DNA of 64,000 bases from Heterodera schachtii (GCA_023374025.1 SIJG01000058.1:55588-119587), one strand, 5' to 3'; positions 8,499 through 19,862 are shown, counted from the first letter of the stretch. Numbers and translations: made by a program. The notes: generated by a model not told the origin, from the letters alone.

Positions 8499-10279
8499 CT
8501 GAAATGGGAATAAATATTAGAAAACGTAAAAAAATGAAAACGCATAATCTATTTTATTGGCAGTCGAGAGTGCCTGCACTCAATCGTCCTCTACCATTCA
8601 TCAATTATTTTTTTTGGGGGGGGGAGAGAGTGCATGACATTTCATCGCCTCCCACCGCTTCGACCAATTTTAGGGGAGGCGAGAGTGCCAAGCACTCTAT
8701 CCCCTCCCCTTCGACCATTTTTTGGGGGGGGGGAGGCGAGAGTGCTTGGCACTCAATCCCCTCCCCTTAGACCAATTTTTAGGGGTCTGCATGGGAGTGA
8801 CAGGCCCTCACCATGAGACAGACTTTGGAATCCCTTAGGCCCCTTTCCAAAAACTTCAACTTATCTTCTTTTTTTGGCCAGGTTTGAGTGCCAACTGAGA
8901 TTGAGCCGGGCACATTTTCAGAATCGTCGTCGTCGTCACCATCAATGTAATTACTCACCGGTTTCTCCCACATCGTGTAATTTTGCTGCTGTTGATCCGT
9001 TTTGTCGCCCTCAAATTGTTGCGTCGTTTGCGCTCCCTCTTGCACTTCACGCAGTTTTGTTGTTGAGGTTGAACACATATTGGCCAACTGTAAAAAAAAA
9101 ACATTATAAAATTTAAGATCATTCACGCCCTAAAAAATTCTCTTAACACTCGCAAAAATGTTAAATTATAATTCCCTATTTTTTTTTGTGACCCCCCGCC
9201 CCCCCCCCCCTTGAAATCGTTGGCGTTTAAACAAAAACCCTCATTGGTAAACCAAAAATTTCTCACCGGCTTCTCCAACACCCTGTCATTTTGCTTCTGC
9301 TGTTCGTCCGTTTTGTCGCTCACGATTTGCGGCGTCGTTCGCGCTCCGTCCTTCTCTGCTCTTATTTCCACATCCATCAAAAAGTCGTCCAACGTCATTT
9401 TGACCCTTTTGAGGTTCGCAACCGAGGTGCCGCTTTTGTCCGCATTGTCAGTGACCAATCGCTTGCCGACCACAGCCTTTTGGGCTTCATCATCATTGTG
9501 GAAAAGCGGCGGAAGAGGACGATGCTAAAAAAAACAACAAAAAACTTTTATTTATCATTTTTTGCAAAAGCACATGAAAATTGTCTTTTTCAGACCCATC
9601 CCCCCCCCCCCCTATGTTTTTCGTCGCACCACAATGTCCTCATCAAATTTGGTGTTGAGTTTTGCTCCTCCCAGCACCGCCCGTTCCACTTGCAAAAACA
9701 ACTCGTTCAGCTCATTTCTTTTTTCCTAAATTAGGGAGGGAAAAAATTAAAATGTAAATTTTCAATTCATGCTGCCCAAAAAAAAAGCCCTTTAATTTTT
9801 TATTAAAAATATTATTGGACTGATTCCTGCTGCTGTTATCGAATCGTTGCTAAAAAAAAACTTTTTGACCCTAATTTACCCGTATTTTTACCACTCCCCC
9901 CCCCCCCCCCCCCCTCCACCTTTCTGTTCAAATTTTCGTCTTCCATCTCAGAAGCATCAGGCTATGAAAAAACACAAAAAATTACAAATTTTTAAATTCT
10001 ATGAAAAATCATTTTGGGAAAATTTACCAATATTGAACTTGTAGTGGCAGCGCGTTGGCGCCGTACATTTGTGGGTGGGAGACGAACCGACTGGCGAGGA
10101 ACTTTCGTAGCTGAACGGTGCGACTGAAAATGGAAAAAAAAATGATTAAAAAAGTTAAAGATTTTTAAAAAATTAGCTTTTTGGGCAGAAATACTGTGAC
10201 AGGCGACCTGGAACGCTGCTCGCTTTTTTATTAAACGCAAATTGTTGGCAATTTCGTCAATTTTTTTCATTGTAAAAAA
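8409..10279 (-). CDS. Multi-exon gene, unknown hydrophilic Q-rich protein
   Basis: Candidate exons on the minus strand, in order, are 10,279-10,208 (ATG at 10,270), 10,123-10,067, 9,961-9,920, a short one from 9,849, 9,725-9,633, 9,524-9,267, 9,087-8,812 and 8,498-8,409. Each begins after a T-rich acceptor ending TAG, CAG or AAG. Apart from the exon at 9,849, whose donor is not found, each is a whole number of codons. The conceptual protein is about 300 residues, very charged, with Q runs and a D run. No signal peptide, membrane segment or known domain was recognised. Exons six and seven share a block around GA(R/Q)TTxQ, DKTD and EKP, so an exon was duplicated. The locus is a sharp GC-richer island in AT-rich repeat DNA. 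The last exon has no clear stop or donor, so the 3' end is open. Single exon limits are uncertain, but the acceptors, open frames and shared phase together make a real gene likely. Confidence 0.6.
8560..8785. repeat. Four-copy tandem repeat of about 51-55 bp with hairpin core
   Basis: The units follow GGGGAGGCGAGAGTGCCAAG, then CACTCTATCCCCTCCCCTTC and GACCATTTTTT, with decay toward the left. Each of the three best units contains GAGTGC and GCACTC arms around a 2-3 base loop (CT, CAA, TTG), a small hairpin. The array sits in the inferred last intron of the minus-strand gene. Confidence 0.75.
8812..9087 (-). CDS. Candidate exon carrying duplicated block 2
   Basis: The acceptor is TTTTTTTTTTACAG. 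Phase 0 reads LANMCSTSTTKLREVQEGAQ, then TTQQFEGDKTDQQQQN and WEKP, where a GTGAGT donor at 8,958 lines up with the donor of the previous exon. The frame continues open beyond it through a run of five D and KKEDKLKFLERGLRDSK to ATG/GTGAGG at 8,811. Either the exon is 43 codons, or the first donor is skipped and it is 92 codons; the downstream sequence looks coding, so the longer form is given. Confidence 0.55.
9267..9524 (-). CDS. Candidate 86-codon exon carrying duplicated block 1
   Basis: The acceptor TTGTTTTTTTTAG is followed by HRPLPPLFHNDDEAQKAVVG and 66 further codons, all phase 0, to CCG/GTGAGA. The last third (EKDGARTTPQ, then SDKTDEQQKQND and LEKP) matches the next exon. GC content and codon-like composition contrast strongly with the flanks. 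This is the strongest single exon of the gene. Confidence 0.65.
9633..9725 (-). CDS. Candidate 31-codon exon
   Basis: The acceptor CCTAATTTAG is followed by phase-0 sequence EKRNELNELFLQVERAVL, then GGAKLNTKFDEDI, to ATT/GTGGTG. A second possible donor three bases further (GTG/GTGCGA) also keeps phase 0. The L/V/E spacing would suit a short amphipathic helix. A TAG follows 18 nt after the first donor, so reading through would end the protein. Confidence 0.5.
9810..9849 (-). CDS. Candidate short exon, 3' limit unclear
   Basis: A strong acceptor GTTTTTTTTTAG ends at 9,850. Phase 0 reads QRFDNSSRNQSNN and stays open. No GT donor in the right phase exists before the next acceptor; the only GT (CA/GTCC) would break the frame. 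The exon may be skipped, use a non-GT donor, or be decayed. The end given is approximate. Confidence 0.3.
9920..9961 (-). CDS. Candidate 14-codon exon, acidic
   Basis: The acceptor is GTTTTTTCATAG and the donor is AAAG/GTGGAG. The exon is exactly 42 nt and reads PDASEMEDENLNRK in phase 0. The other two frames stop early. A long C tract (G tract on this strand) lies directly downstream in the intron. Confidence 0.5.
10067..10123 (-). CDS. Candidate exon, basic S/R/P-rich
   Basis: The acceptor TTCCATTTTCAG is a very good match to a T-rich animal 3' splice site. The frame in phase 0 reads SHRSATKVPRQSVRLPPTN, 19 codons, to a weak AAT/GTACGG donor. The frame stays open for ten more codons, so a later donor is possible. 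Confidence 0.5.
10208..10279 (-). CDS. Candidate exon with start codon
   Basis: The acceptor CCTTTTCCCTTTTAAG ends at 10,280, followed by nine untranslated bases and ATG at 10,270. The coding part gives 21 codons (MKKIDEIANNLRLIKKRA plus AFQ) up to CAG with a GTCGCC donor. This start is chosen because it is the first ATG after an acceptor and the frame stays in phase 0 with the next exon. The frame also continues open past the weak donor for about 12 codons, so the exon could be longer. Confidence 0.5.
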
Positions 10280-10361
10280 CTTAAAAGGGAAAGGGGAAGC
10301 CAAATGTTCGTATGATGTAAAAAAAAAGAGAAAAAAATGAAAATGGGGAACTCATACTCAC

Positions 10362-10650
10362 CAGAAATCAATCCCCCCCCCTCTTCAAGTCACTCTCCAT
10401 TCACCATAAGCGAGTGGACCCCCTCCTCCCAGCCATTGAGGTCACTCCGTTTTAACGGACGCCAAACAATTGCTCCGAGTGGCCATCCCTCCCTCACCGC
10501 CCGTCATTCAACGAAAGGACGCCACTTTGGCTTCTTATGCTCTCAAATCCCACCCGGCACTCTTATCTCTCATCCCCGGTCTCTCTCTCCTCTCTCTCAC
10601 TTTATCTCTCATCCACCTCCCACCACCACAGCGCTGCTGCATGCCGCCCC
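10362..10650 (-). other. Candidate 5' non-coding exon of the minus-strand gene
   Basis: A perfect donor (TTTCTG/GTGAGTATGAG) lies at 10,362/10,361, next to the first coding exon. The sequence upstream is GA-rich on this strand (CT-rich on +), with GAGAGA runs and stops in all frames before the donor. It suits a 5' untranslated exon and core promoter better than coding sequence. The 5' limit is a guess. Confidence 0.4.
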
Positions 10651-10689
10651 CCCCCCTCACCAATAATCACCCAAAAAACAACTTTTAAA

Positions 10690-10915
10690 ATTTGACATCC
10701 CTAAAACGCTTTTTTTTCACCCCCCACAAAATGCGCGAAAATTTACCTCCATAGGCTTCACCCCCCGAAATTTTAAAAAAATCGCACAAAAAATGCGCGA
10801 AAATTTCACGCAAAGACTTCGCCCCACAGGCTCGCGCACTAATTAATTAGCCCCCATAGGCTTAGGCTCGCGCACTAATTAATCACCCCTCATAGCTAAT
10901 TAATCACGCGGCAAA
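10690..10915. promoter_or_regulatory. Upstream region with direct repeats and E2F-like sites
   Basis: Two copies of AAAATGCGCGAAAATTT lie 62 bp apart; on the minus strand each reads TTTCGCGC (10,733-10,740 and 10,795-10,802), the E2F/DP consensus. Further upstream GGCTCGCGCACTAATTAAT occurs twice and CTAATTAATCACGCGG once, at 10,830-10,912. The region directly precedes the putative 5' exon of the minus-strand gene and is much richer in GC and CpG than the flanks, so it is a reasonable promoter. Both copies could also be a by-product of a local duplication. Confidence 0.4.
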
Positions 10916-13704
10916 CATCAAAGACCAAAAGCCATCAATCACCACCGCGACAATGACTGGATAGTAACTACTAACTACAAAAAACAAATATATTAAGCAA
11001 TATTAACGAATAAATTAGTTAAAATTTTATTATTAATAAAATGGAAAAAATCATAAAAAATCATATTTTATGCAAAAACGAAAAATGCAATTAATATATC
11101 TTGTCAATATCATATAAGATAAATAAAAAAAAATTAAAAACGCAAATCTTGTAGTAATATTAAATTTTTACGCTCAATAAATACAAAAAGATAATTTTCT
11201 TTTTTCTTCCGACAAATTTTAGAAAAATTAAACAAATTCATTATTATAAAAAAAATAATGTTAAATCATTTAATAAGATTCAATATTGATGAGAAAACAC
11301 CCGAAAATAAACGAGTTTTTGAATCATGAGCAATTAAATGATAGCATTTGTGGTATGTTTTTATCATAATAAAATAAGCAAAATAAAATACATAACACTA
11401 AAATAAATTAAAGTAAAAAATAATACTTGATGAATGATATTGTGATAATAATGTATCTGTATTTTTCTTAATTCGAAATATTTTTATGTTGCAAAATAAC
11501 AAAAATCAATAAAAAATTATTAAAAAATCCTTAAGGGGATAGAGGCTGAATTTTTTACCATAAACAGTTAATATTAATATAAAATTTTAATCAAATGAAT
11601 AAAAACTTTATTTATGAGTAATAAGATTCAGCAAAAAATAGTTCAATTTTATTTGGAAATTTCTCGTAAAATTTGTTTATAAACATCGCATGGCTACGAA
11701 ATACGAAAAAGTTAACGAAAAGAAACAAATAAATAAATAAATACAAAGCAGTAAATTTTTATGTAAAAAACAGAAATATGGTAAAAGTAAATATTAAATT
11801 TAAGACTATTCGATATCACACTGTTCAACGAGAAAACAATAGAGAACATCACTATCATGGGAGTCAAAGTTATTACCAATTAATATGAGAGAATATGGCA
11901 GCAATATGAAAATAGGTATAAAATTTTTAATGGGTAACTTAAAATAAAATAAAGGTTTATAATCTGTAAAAGAAATAATAAATTAATGCAATAATAAGGA
12001 AATGAACTTTAAACAATATTCTACATAAAATAAATCAGCAATTTTAATATTATATTAAATTTTATATAAGGAAAAAATAATAATTTTTTACATCAAAAAA
12101 TTATATTAAAAAAAATAAATAAAAAAACAAAAAATTGGACGAATTCGTGCAAAAAATTCGGAGTTTGCTGGCAAGCATGCCCGAACAAAACTTTTGAGAT
12201 GAACTTGGCCACTTGGCTTTGGGTGATCGCGAGAATGAAGTGAAGGAAGAATATTTATTTATGCCTAGTGAAATTGTGGGATGTTTAAAAACAAAAATTT
12301 ACTGTCCATTATAAAAAAATTTATAATTTTTACAAAGTTATTACTAAATAAAATCAAGCCAGAATCAGTTAAAAATTATTACAAAACAAACAAACTCTAA
12401 ACATGCAAATACCGTACCGAAAAGTTTTATACAGAGAACTGTGGAGACTGTGTGACTATTTATAAAATGGTCTTTAATAATAATTATTAGTTTTTCCGTA
12501 CAAAAAAAATATTTCATTAAATAACAAAAAATACAAATTGTTCTATTTTTAACGAACTTTAAATGCTCAATCTTGCTTTAAAATTTCACATTTATCTTTA
12601 TCAAAATGAAAGAAATACAAAATAAGTAATATTACCAAAATACCAATTTTAATTAAGAAAACTTTGATATAAAATTATAAAAAAATGAAAAACTCAATAA
12701 ATTTAAAATGTGAATAATTTTAAATAAATAAATACCGTAATTATTACAGTCCCATTAAATAAATTCGTCGAATTCTTCGCAATCATAGAACTTTATTAAA
12801 AAAATGTAATATTTAAAAAAAATGAACTTCTTTATAAGCTTTAAAAACATTTCGAATTGAATTACTAAAATTGAAAAAAAAATTTCTTAAAAGACAAACC
12901 ATTTTTAGCTCTTGACATTAAATCAGCAGGTTGTCGTCAAGGAAAACTAATTTGGGTAAGTGTTATTTATTAAAATAAAGTTTCAACCAAATAAATGTAT
13001 ACTCTGAAATTGCAGCCTACTTTAAAATTTTTACAGTAATTAAAAACTCTAATATTTCAATTTTGGCCTAAAATTAAAAAAGCCAAATAATAATAAAATT
13101 TATGATTTATACACCTACTAAGGTTAATAATTTATATAAAAATACATAAATACAATTAAAGCACTTTTTGGTCGCTTAACAAATATTTTTAATTACAAGA
13201 AAACCCAAGAAGCAAAAAATTAATTTACAAAAACAATTAACGAAGGACGACATTAAAAATGACGAATGATTTTTTATTCAAGTGAATGAGACATAACCTT
13301 AAAAATTTAAAAAATCTACTTAGATTTTGACCAAAAAATTTAATTTTGAAAATTTCTTTGTTTTGGGTATTGAATCAATTTTTAGAAAAGAAAAGATTTT
13401 ATTTTCGATGGTTTATAACAAGGTATAAATAATAATCCCCTCAAATTTTAAATTCACATTGAAGCAAATAACAAAAAATTAATTTCTTTTATAATATTAA
13501 TGTTTTAAAAATTGTTTTCCGTAATTAACCAAGAATTTAATTAATCAAATTTAAAAATAAATTTACATATAAAATATTAAATATAAATATCATATAAATA
13601 TTTTCAATTAAAATTAACCATGTGAATATTATTATAAATACAGGTCGATAAAAAAATACTTTTTCTAAATACAATAATACAAACAAGAGTATAAATCACT
13701 GAAA

Positions 13705-14455
13705 AAAATTGATTTTGAAACCTTTAAAAATATATTAAAATAAACATAAATTTAAAATATATAAAACAAGAAAATAAAAATGTTATACGGCATAAAATTT
13801 TCGATATTAAAAAATTGTTATACTTGTGCATATCTAAAAAATAAAATTAAAGAATACATATTAAATAAAATTTTTTAAATCGTTTTTATTTATTTTATTA
13901 CAAACTATCATGATCATAAAATTTATACTTCATAAATATACGTACATCTATTTATTACAGCCAACCATTAAAAATAGGCTTTGAATTTCAAATGTTACTA
14001 AACATAATTAGAAGATAAACATTAGCTTTTGTGAATATTTTATTCTAATTTAAACCAAGATTTATTGTATTCTTTGTCTAAATTGATTTTAGAAACGTTT
14101 AAAAAAATATCAAAATAAACATAAATTTAAAACATATAAAATAGTTAAAGAATAAAAATAAATAAATAATATTATATTGATAGATTATCCCAAGGTCGTG
14201 AAAGTAAATTTAAAAGTTGAAAGGACGACGAGAAATAAAAATGTTATACGGCATGAAATTTTTGATTGTTATAATTAAAAAATTGTTATAGTTGTGCATA
14301 TATAAAAGAGTAATAATTAAAGGATACATATTAATATAAATTATTAATCGTTTTATATTGATTATATTATAACTATCGAATGATCATAAATTTATACTTT
14401 ATCAATATACTATTTATCAAACCAAATCAGGAAACCATTAAAAATAGGCTTTGCC
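13705..14455. repeat. Tandem pair of scaffold modules, family D
   Basis: The copies at about 13,705-13,985 and 14,078-14,455 share TAAACATAAATTTAAAA, AATAAAAATGTTATACGGCAT, TTGTTATA(C/G)TTGTGCATAT and a CCATTAAAAATAGGCTTTG end. Copy 2 has an extra 70-nt island (GATTATCCCAAGGTCGTG ... GGACGACGAG) inserted just before AAATAAAAATGTTATACGG. Copy 1 has no such cassette. Confidence 0.7.
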
Positions 14456-16744
14456 TTACCCCAATTTTTTGCGCAATAACTAAAATAATTTTTTTATTTA
14501 TAAATTTATATAAATGAAAATTCATTCGATTATAAACAAAGAAGAGATTTGTCGTTAGAATAACAATCTTGATAAAAACTAACAAAATTACTTAGTGGAT
14601 GAGAATGAGTGAACAAAGAGAATCAAAAGTCCGATGAAAACATTAATGCTAAAGCAAAAGAATAAAAATATAAATTTAATATTCTGAACGGCATCAAAAG
14701 ACAACAAGATTTTCTTTGGCAAGGCATAAGTAATACGAAGTTAAAAAATTTTCGTTTACAGAAAAAAATTACAAAATAAATTTTATAAGAAATTTAAATA
14801 AAAAAACAATAATAAAATGCGCATTAAGTGCGACGAGACAGGTCAAACAATATGAAAGAACTTGAAATTTTCCTTACATTAAATGCCTAAAAACAATCAT
14901 TTTTAAGAAATGCCATAAATAATAATAATAAATAAAAAAATAAAGGATAATGTGTTATAAACATGAAATAAATAATTAAAACAGAAAATATGTAAAAAAA
15001 TAAATTGCTTCAATTATAATCATCAAAATTATCAATAAAATAATTCAATAAAAATTTAATGATCTTACTGATTTTATGAGTAGTAAAGAACAGTTGAAAA
15101 ATGCAAATTCTAGAGACTTTAAACTGCTAAAAAAACATTATATTAAGAAAAAATTGCAAATATTAAATGATACTGATATTTATTAAAAATCAATTCTTTT
15201 TAAATTTACAATAAACTTTTTATGATGTTCAGTTTGTCGCGAAATGATAATTGATGAAGTTTTGTTTTTAAATTATTTTTATCAATATATTTTAAAATTT
15301 TTTATCTATTTAAAAAAATACAATAAATATAAAAAAGATTAATAAATTTAAACCATTAAATGAAGGTACAAGAAAATGTAATAATAATAATAGTATTATA
15401 TCAAAATTATATAAGGAAAAACATATTGCTTTGTAACAATTAATAAAAATCTATAAAACATTTGTAAAATTTATTTATTTATTTAATTTTATATTATATC
15501 AACGAATTACATTAATTTTAAATATATTGTAGTAATATTATTAAATTTTAAAAAGATACAACTAATGCCATCTTTGACAGTTTTCGCAGAATTATAGGAG
15601 AGCAGCAATTAATATTAAAAATAAAATAATAAAAATAAAAATTCAAACAATAAACTCATTATAAAAGCAAAAAAAAAAAATACTGAATATACAAACTTTG
15701 AATAAGTTCATATCATTTTCGTAAATGTAGAGCAGCGATATTATTCAACAATCAATTAATAAGTCATAATTACCGATTAAGAATTTAATTTAAAAACCAA
15801 AAATAATATTATTTATATACATAAAATAAATCTATTATTATTACCATATAAAAAATTTTGAGAATCTCTAGAAAACAAAAAAGCTATTAAAATTTATGTG
15901 GACGGCGCCTCGAAATACGTAGAATAATTTAAAAATGCATAAGAAGAAAATCTGCTTATAACATCATTTCTTAATTTTAAGTATATGAGTTATCCGTATA
16001 GTTAAATGTAAGAATCTTAAAAATAAATATTAATTGTCTCAACAATATCATAAAAGAATTAATTAATAAAAAATAAACCAAATATTACCAATAATATAGA
16101 CATTGTTATTTATAACAAAATTTCCCTTTTGAAAATATGAAATTTACTCAAAAATTTTAAGTGTAATTAAAATGCAAATGAAAAATTTTAATAAAATCAT
16201 ACAATAAATTCGTAAAAAGTAAAATTTTAAAAATAAAGTCACATCCTAATCCTGGTAAATTTAATAAAATATTATTTAAGATACCTATATTGAAAATGTC
16301 ATTACCTAGAAAAACTAGTAATAAAAAATAGAAAAAAAATTTAGAGAATGCATATTAAAGACAAAATTGAAAATCAAATATATATTTCAAGTATAAGGAA
16401 TATTTATAAAAATGTTCAAAAAATTATATGAAGCTAATATATATTTATTGAAGTGTAAATATTTTATGAATGTAAATTTTATAAGCCGTAAAATTTTATA
16501 AAGCTAAACAACATGGTATCTTTCATTTTAATTTCAATATTGTTAGATAAGAGCATGCGAACGCACAATCAGCAGAAGAATAAAAAATATTACTACCAGA
16601 AAAAGGCTTTATAAATTTAATTAAATAATGAAATAAAGATAAATAATTCTCAATTCATCATGAAATAAAATTCATAACCGCAAAATATTACATGAAAAGA
16701 AGCAGTAGTGGATTCAAACGAAAGCGACCCGATTACTAGAAATG

Positions 16745-17260
16745 AATCTAAATGTTTGAATGAATATGAACAAAAGATATTTTATTTAAATTTGAAAAAT
16801 ATAAAAATAATTTCTAAAAAATTAATAGAAATATGAAAATAAAAATAATAAATAAATAATGCAAAATTATAATTCACGACAATTGCATATCGTTCAGTTC
16901 AAAAGTAATATTTTTATATTTATCAAATAAAAATGACATTGGAAATAATATGAGAATTGCAAAATTAATTAAAATAATAATTTTAAAAAAGCTGCAACAA
17001 CATATTGTAAAATATATTAATTAATCCGAGTTTAATAGATAAGTTGAAGGATAACAATGTCATAAATTTTAAATGCAAGTACAGAAAATAAAAGTGAATT
17101 CAAATTTTTTACCGGGTTTCTTTTTTTTTGATAAATTGCATTGACAAATGAATGATGGCATCGCTTATTGAATTAAGATAAAAGCGGAAAGAATAAATAA
17201 ACTGAATCTTAAAGTTAAATATAAATCCAAATCAATTTTGTCGGAAAATTCTGCGACTCA
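16745..17260. repeat. Degenerate scaffold module, family B, copy 2
   Basis: This is the counterpart of 7,190-7,690 with the same order of landmarks. The pieces that differ are again the GC-richer ones, for example GGCATCGCTTATTG and GTCGGAAAATTCTGCGACTC here. Confidence 0.65.
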
Positions 17261-17554
17261 AACCATCAAACATTTGGAAATAAATATTAATGATAGAATA
17301 TTTATAATACAATTTGAAAATTCATAAACTAAATTAAATAAAAAATCACAGTCAAAAATTTCTACTAATTTACAGACAAAATTTCTGTTAAAATAATTCA
17401 TTAATCGGCAACAATTAAAGAAATATTGCGCGAATGGAAATCCTCGGTGCAATTTCGAAAACTAAATAAAAAACTATTCAGTTTTGAAAGTACTATAATG
17501 AAAAAAAATACTTATAAAAAATATTCAATTTAGCGAGAGCGAGACCGGAAAATC

Positions 17555-17884
17555 GGTCAATGGAAAATGCGTCAGTGATACAAATATTTTAAATAAAGTT
17601 CTTGGCATTAGTATTGTAATATAATAGTAACTTCTATAAGAACATCGTTCTGCATTCCAAACCCCGAACCCAGTACTCGAACAAAAAGTCTAAAAGTCAA
17701 AATCGTCGAAACTAGGTTTTTTTCTTAAAAATCGGTTTAAACACAAGGAAACAACTAAAAGCCACCAATCCTGCAATAAAAGATATTTATGCCGTTTTTA
17801 AACCAAAAATACTAAATTCGAGTTTGCACTTTCGACTTTTTGTTCGAATTTGGGCCCGGGGTTCGAAATTGGCCGAAATGGATA
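17555..17884. mobile_element. Truncated foldback element related to 3,795-4,249
   Basis: It starts with ATCGGTCAATGGAAAATGCG, TCAGTGATACAAATATTTT and carries the same inner sequence (GAACCCAGTACTCGAACAAA, GGGCCCGGGGTTCGAAATTG, AAATGGATAC). The inverted right end is missing, and no target duplication is visible. Confidence 0.7.
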
Positions 17885-18719
17885 CTTTCTTTTTTATTTT
17901 GTAGATTATTATGTTCTCTATCATTTCAACTCTTTTTCCCCCATTTTGATTTCATTTAAACAAAATTATAACACAAAAACTAATTTTAGGCATTTTGAAC
18001 AATGGTCAGTTTGAGAATGCATATTTCATTGAAAATGCAAACAAAAAGTCTAATGAAAAGTTATTTTGAGAGAATATAAGAATATAATTAGGACAATGTT
18101 TATGCAAAATTTGAGAATTTTTGTTAAAATGTTTGGTTTTTATGGAAACTCAAAATTTCTCCAGCAGAAAATTTTGACACAAAAATCGGCTTTCTTGTGA
18201 CTAATTAATTCATAAATTTTTTTGTGAAAAGATAAAAAGATAAAAATAAGTCATTGTGAAAGAGAACATATCAATCTGCAAAATAAACAATAGAGAAAGT
18301 GAATCTCAGCGTTGAGAATTTTTTAGTTTCAAAAAAAAATTGGGTACCAAAACTTATGTTCCACTCTAAGTAAAATATTTTGAAATGTTCACAATAAATT
18401 ACATCCTAACAAATACTAAATAACACCTAAATGAAAGAACGAAAAAGACGAAATAATTAAGTTAACAACTATTAAAAACAGATGCACAGAGATTTTAGTA
18501 AAAATATTAATGAATAAAAATAATAATCTAAATTTTTTATTTAATTAAAACAAAAATAATAAATACGAAAATCTATGAATCGTAACAAATTTTAATCTTC
18601 CGGTCAAAAATTTTTGAATTTTTTTAAATATAAAATTATACTGGAAAGAATAAGATAATTCTAAAATTAAGATAAAAAATAGTAAATAAGCTGCAATAAC
18701 ATATTGTAAAAGTTACGTT

Positions 18720-19260
18720 ATTTTTTACAATTATAAATAAAATGTTGAATTAAAAAGTATATTTGACTCTAGTAAATAAAAAACAATATAATTAAAATTT
18801 CATTCAAATTTTAAAAATTCACAAAAATTTAATTCACATTCTATGCAAAAACTAAATAAATGGAATAAATACAATAGTTTTATCTTAATTGGTCATAAAT
18901 CTATTAATTTTTGCTTTAAATAAAAATTACATTAAATGGAAGCGACAGAAGATGAAAAAATCTTTACAGTAAACTCTGATTCAGCGGCGAGAGAATAAAG
19001 AGAATCAAGAATCCAAATAAAATTAAATAATTTAAATTTAAAATCCTTATTTTAATTTTAAATGAATTTCTCATTGTTGAATGAAAATAAGAAAAATTTT
19101 ATTAATTAAAAAATTTTATTTTGTAACTATTAATAAATACATATTAAACAGTAACAAAATTAAACTTATTGATTTAGATGTCGAAAATAAAATATCATTT
19201 ATATTCTATGAAAATTAAAAAAACATTTTCTAATTAATGATCAACAATTTGCCAATAACA
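18720..19260. repeat. Scaffold module with variable cassette, family A, copy 1
   Basis: It shares with 23,195-23,580 and 23,800-24,210 a left flank (ATAAATCTATTAATTTTTGC, TTTAAATAAAAATTACATTA) and a right flank (AATGAATTTCTCATTGTTGA, ATGAAAATAA). Between them is the cassette at 18,937-18,990 (GAAGCGACAGAAGATG ... ACTCTGATTCAGCGG), followed by CGGCGAGAGAATAAAG. The cassette is unlike those of the other copies. Confidence 0.7.
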
Positions 19261-19520
19261 CGAAAAACAGATGTGTACCGTAAGCATGAGGAAGTAAATG
19301 ATAAAACTTTAACAATAAAAAACCACTTAAAGTAAACAAAATATATGAAGGAATTTTGGTATTATTAAATAATAAATACATCAATTTTCTTAATTTGAAA
19401 TATATTTTAGTTTTGAAAAAATAGTAAAAAAATTCTAATACAAATTATAAAACTGAAAGTATGAAATACGTCAAATAAGCTTAATATAATAAAAAATAAA
19501 ATATCATTTTAGGATAATTG

Positions 19521-19862
19521 TTGTTACGAGCTTCGCGAGCGGTATAAGTGTCGCCCCCCTGGGGCCTATTTCAATTCGGACCATATCTGCGATATGACTC
19601 TATGACACGGTATCATATCACACGCAAAATTTCTGTTTCAAATAAAATCACCGCAAAAATCATATCCGGCGTATGATATGACGTGTCATAGGCGCGTTTC
19701 AATTGTGTCATGGTAGCATATCTCCGATATGTTATCGTATCTGCGACGCCGTCATACTCGGCGTACGACTTTTCCTATGATTTGTCATATGCTTCCCTTG
19801 TGCATATCATATGCGGGTGTATCCGCTCGGAAGCGGAGACATGCCCAATCGTATGTAGGATA
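19521..19862. repeat. GC-rich island dense in imperfect palindromes
   Basis: The island starts TTACGAGCTTCGCGAGCGG and ends CCGCTCGGAAGCGGAGACATGC. Within it are repeated near-palindromes: CATATCTGCGATATG, CATATCTCCGATATG, GGCGTATGATATGACGTGTC, GCATATCATATGC. The two edges share the inverted GCTTC/GAAGC and GCGAGCGG/CCGCTCGG elements. No frame, TIR or target duplication was found. It may be a non-autonomous mobile element or a strongly folding RNA or DNA element. Confidence 0.5.

Larger units (their letters stand above)
10916..17554. other. Long gene-free A-rich module array
   Basis: About 6.6 kb with no supported gene. It holds family D copies (13,705-14,455), a family B copy (16,745-17,260) and scattered GC-richer islands near 12,165-12,245, 12,400-12,465, 14,820-14,850, 15,895-15,925 and 16,690-16,740. 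An 11,820-11,890 stretch (CATCACTATCATGGGAGTCA) is related to 24,460-24,510. Several islands border GCGAGAAT or GACGAG motifs (12,228; 14,222; 14,830). Confidence 0.5.
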
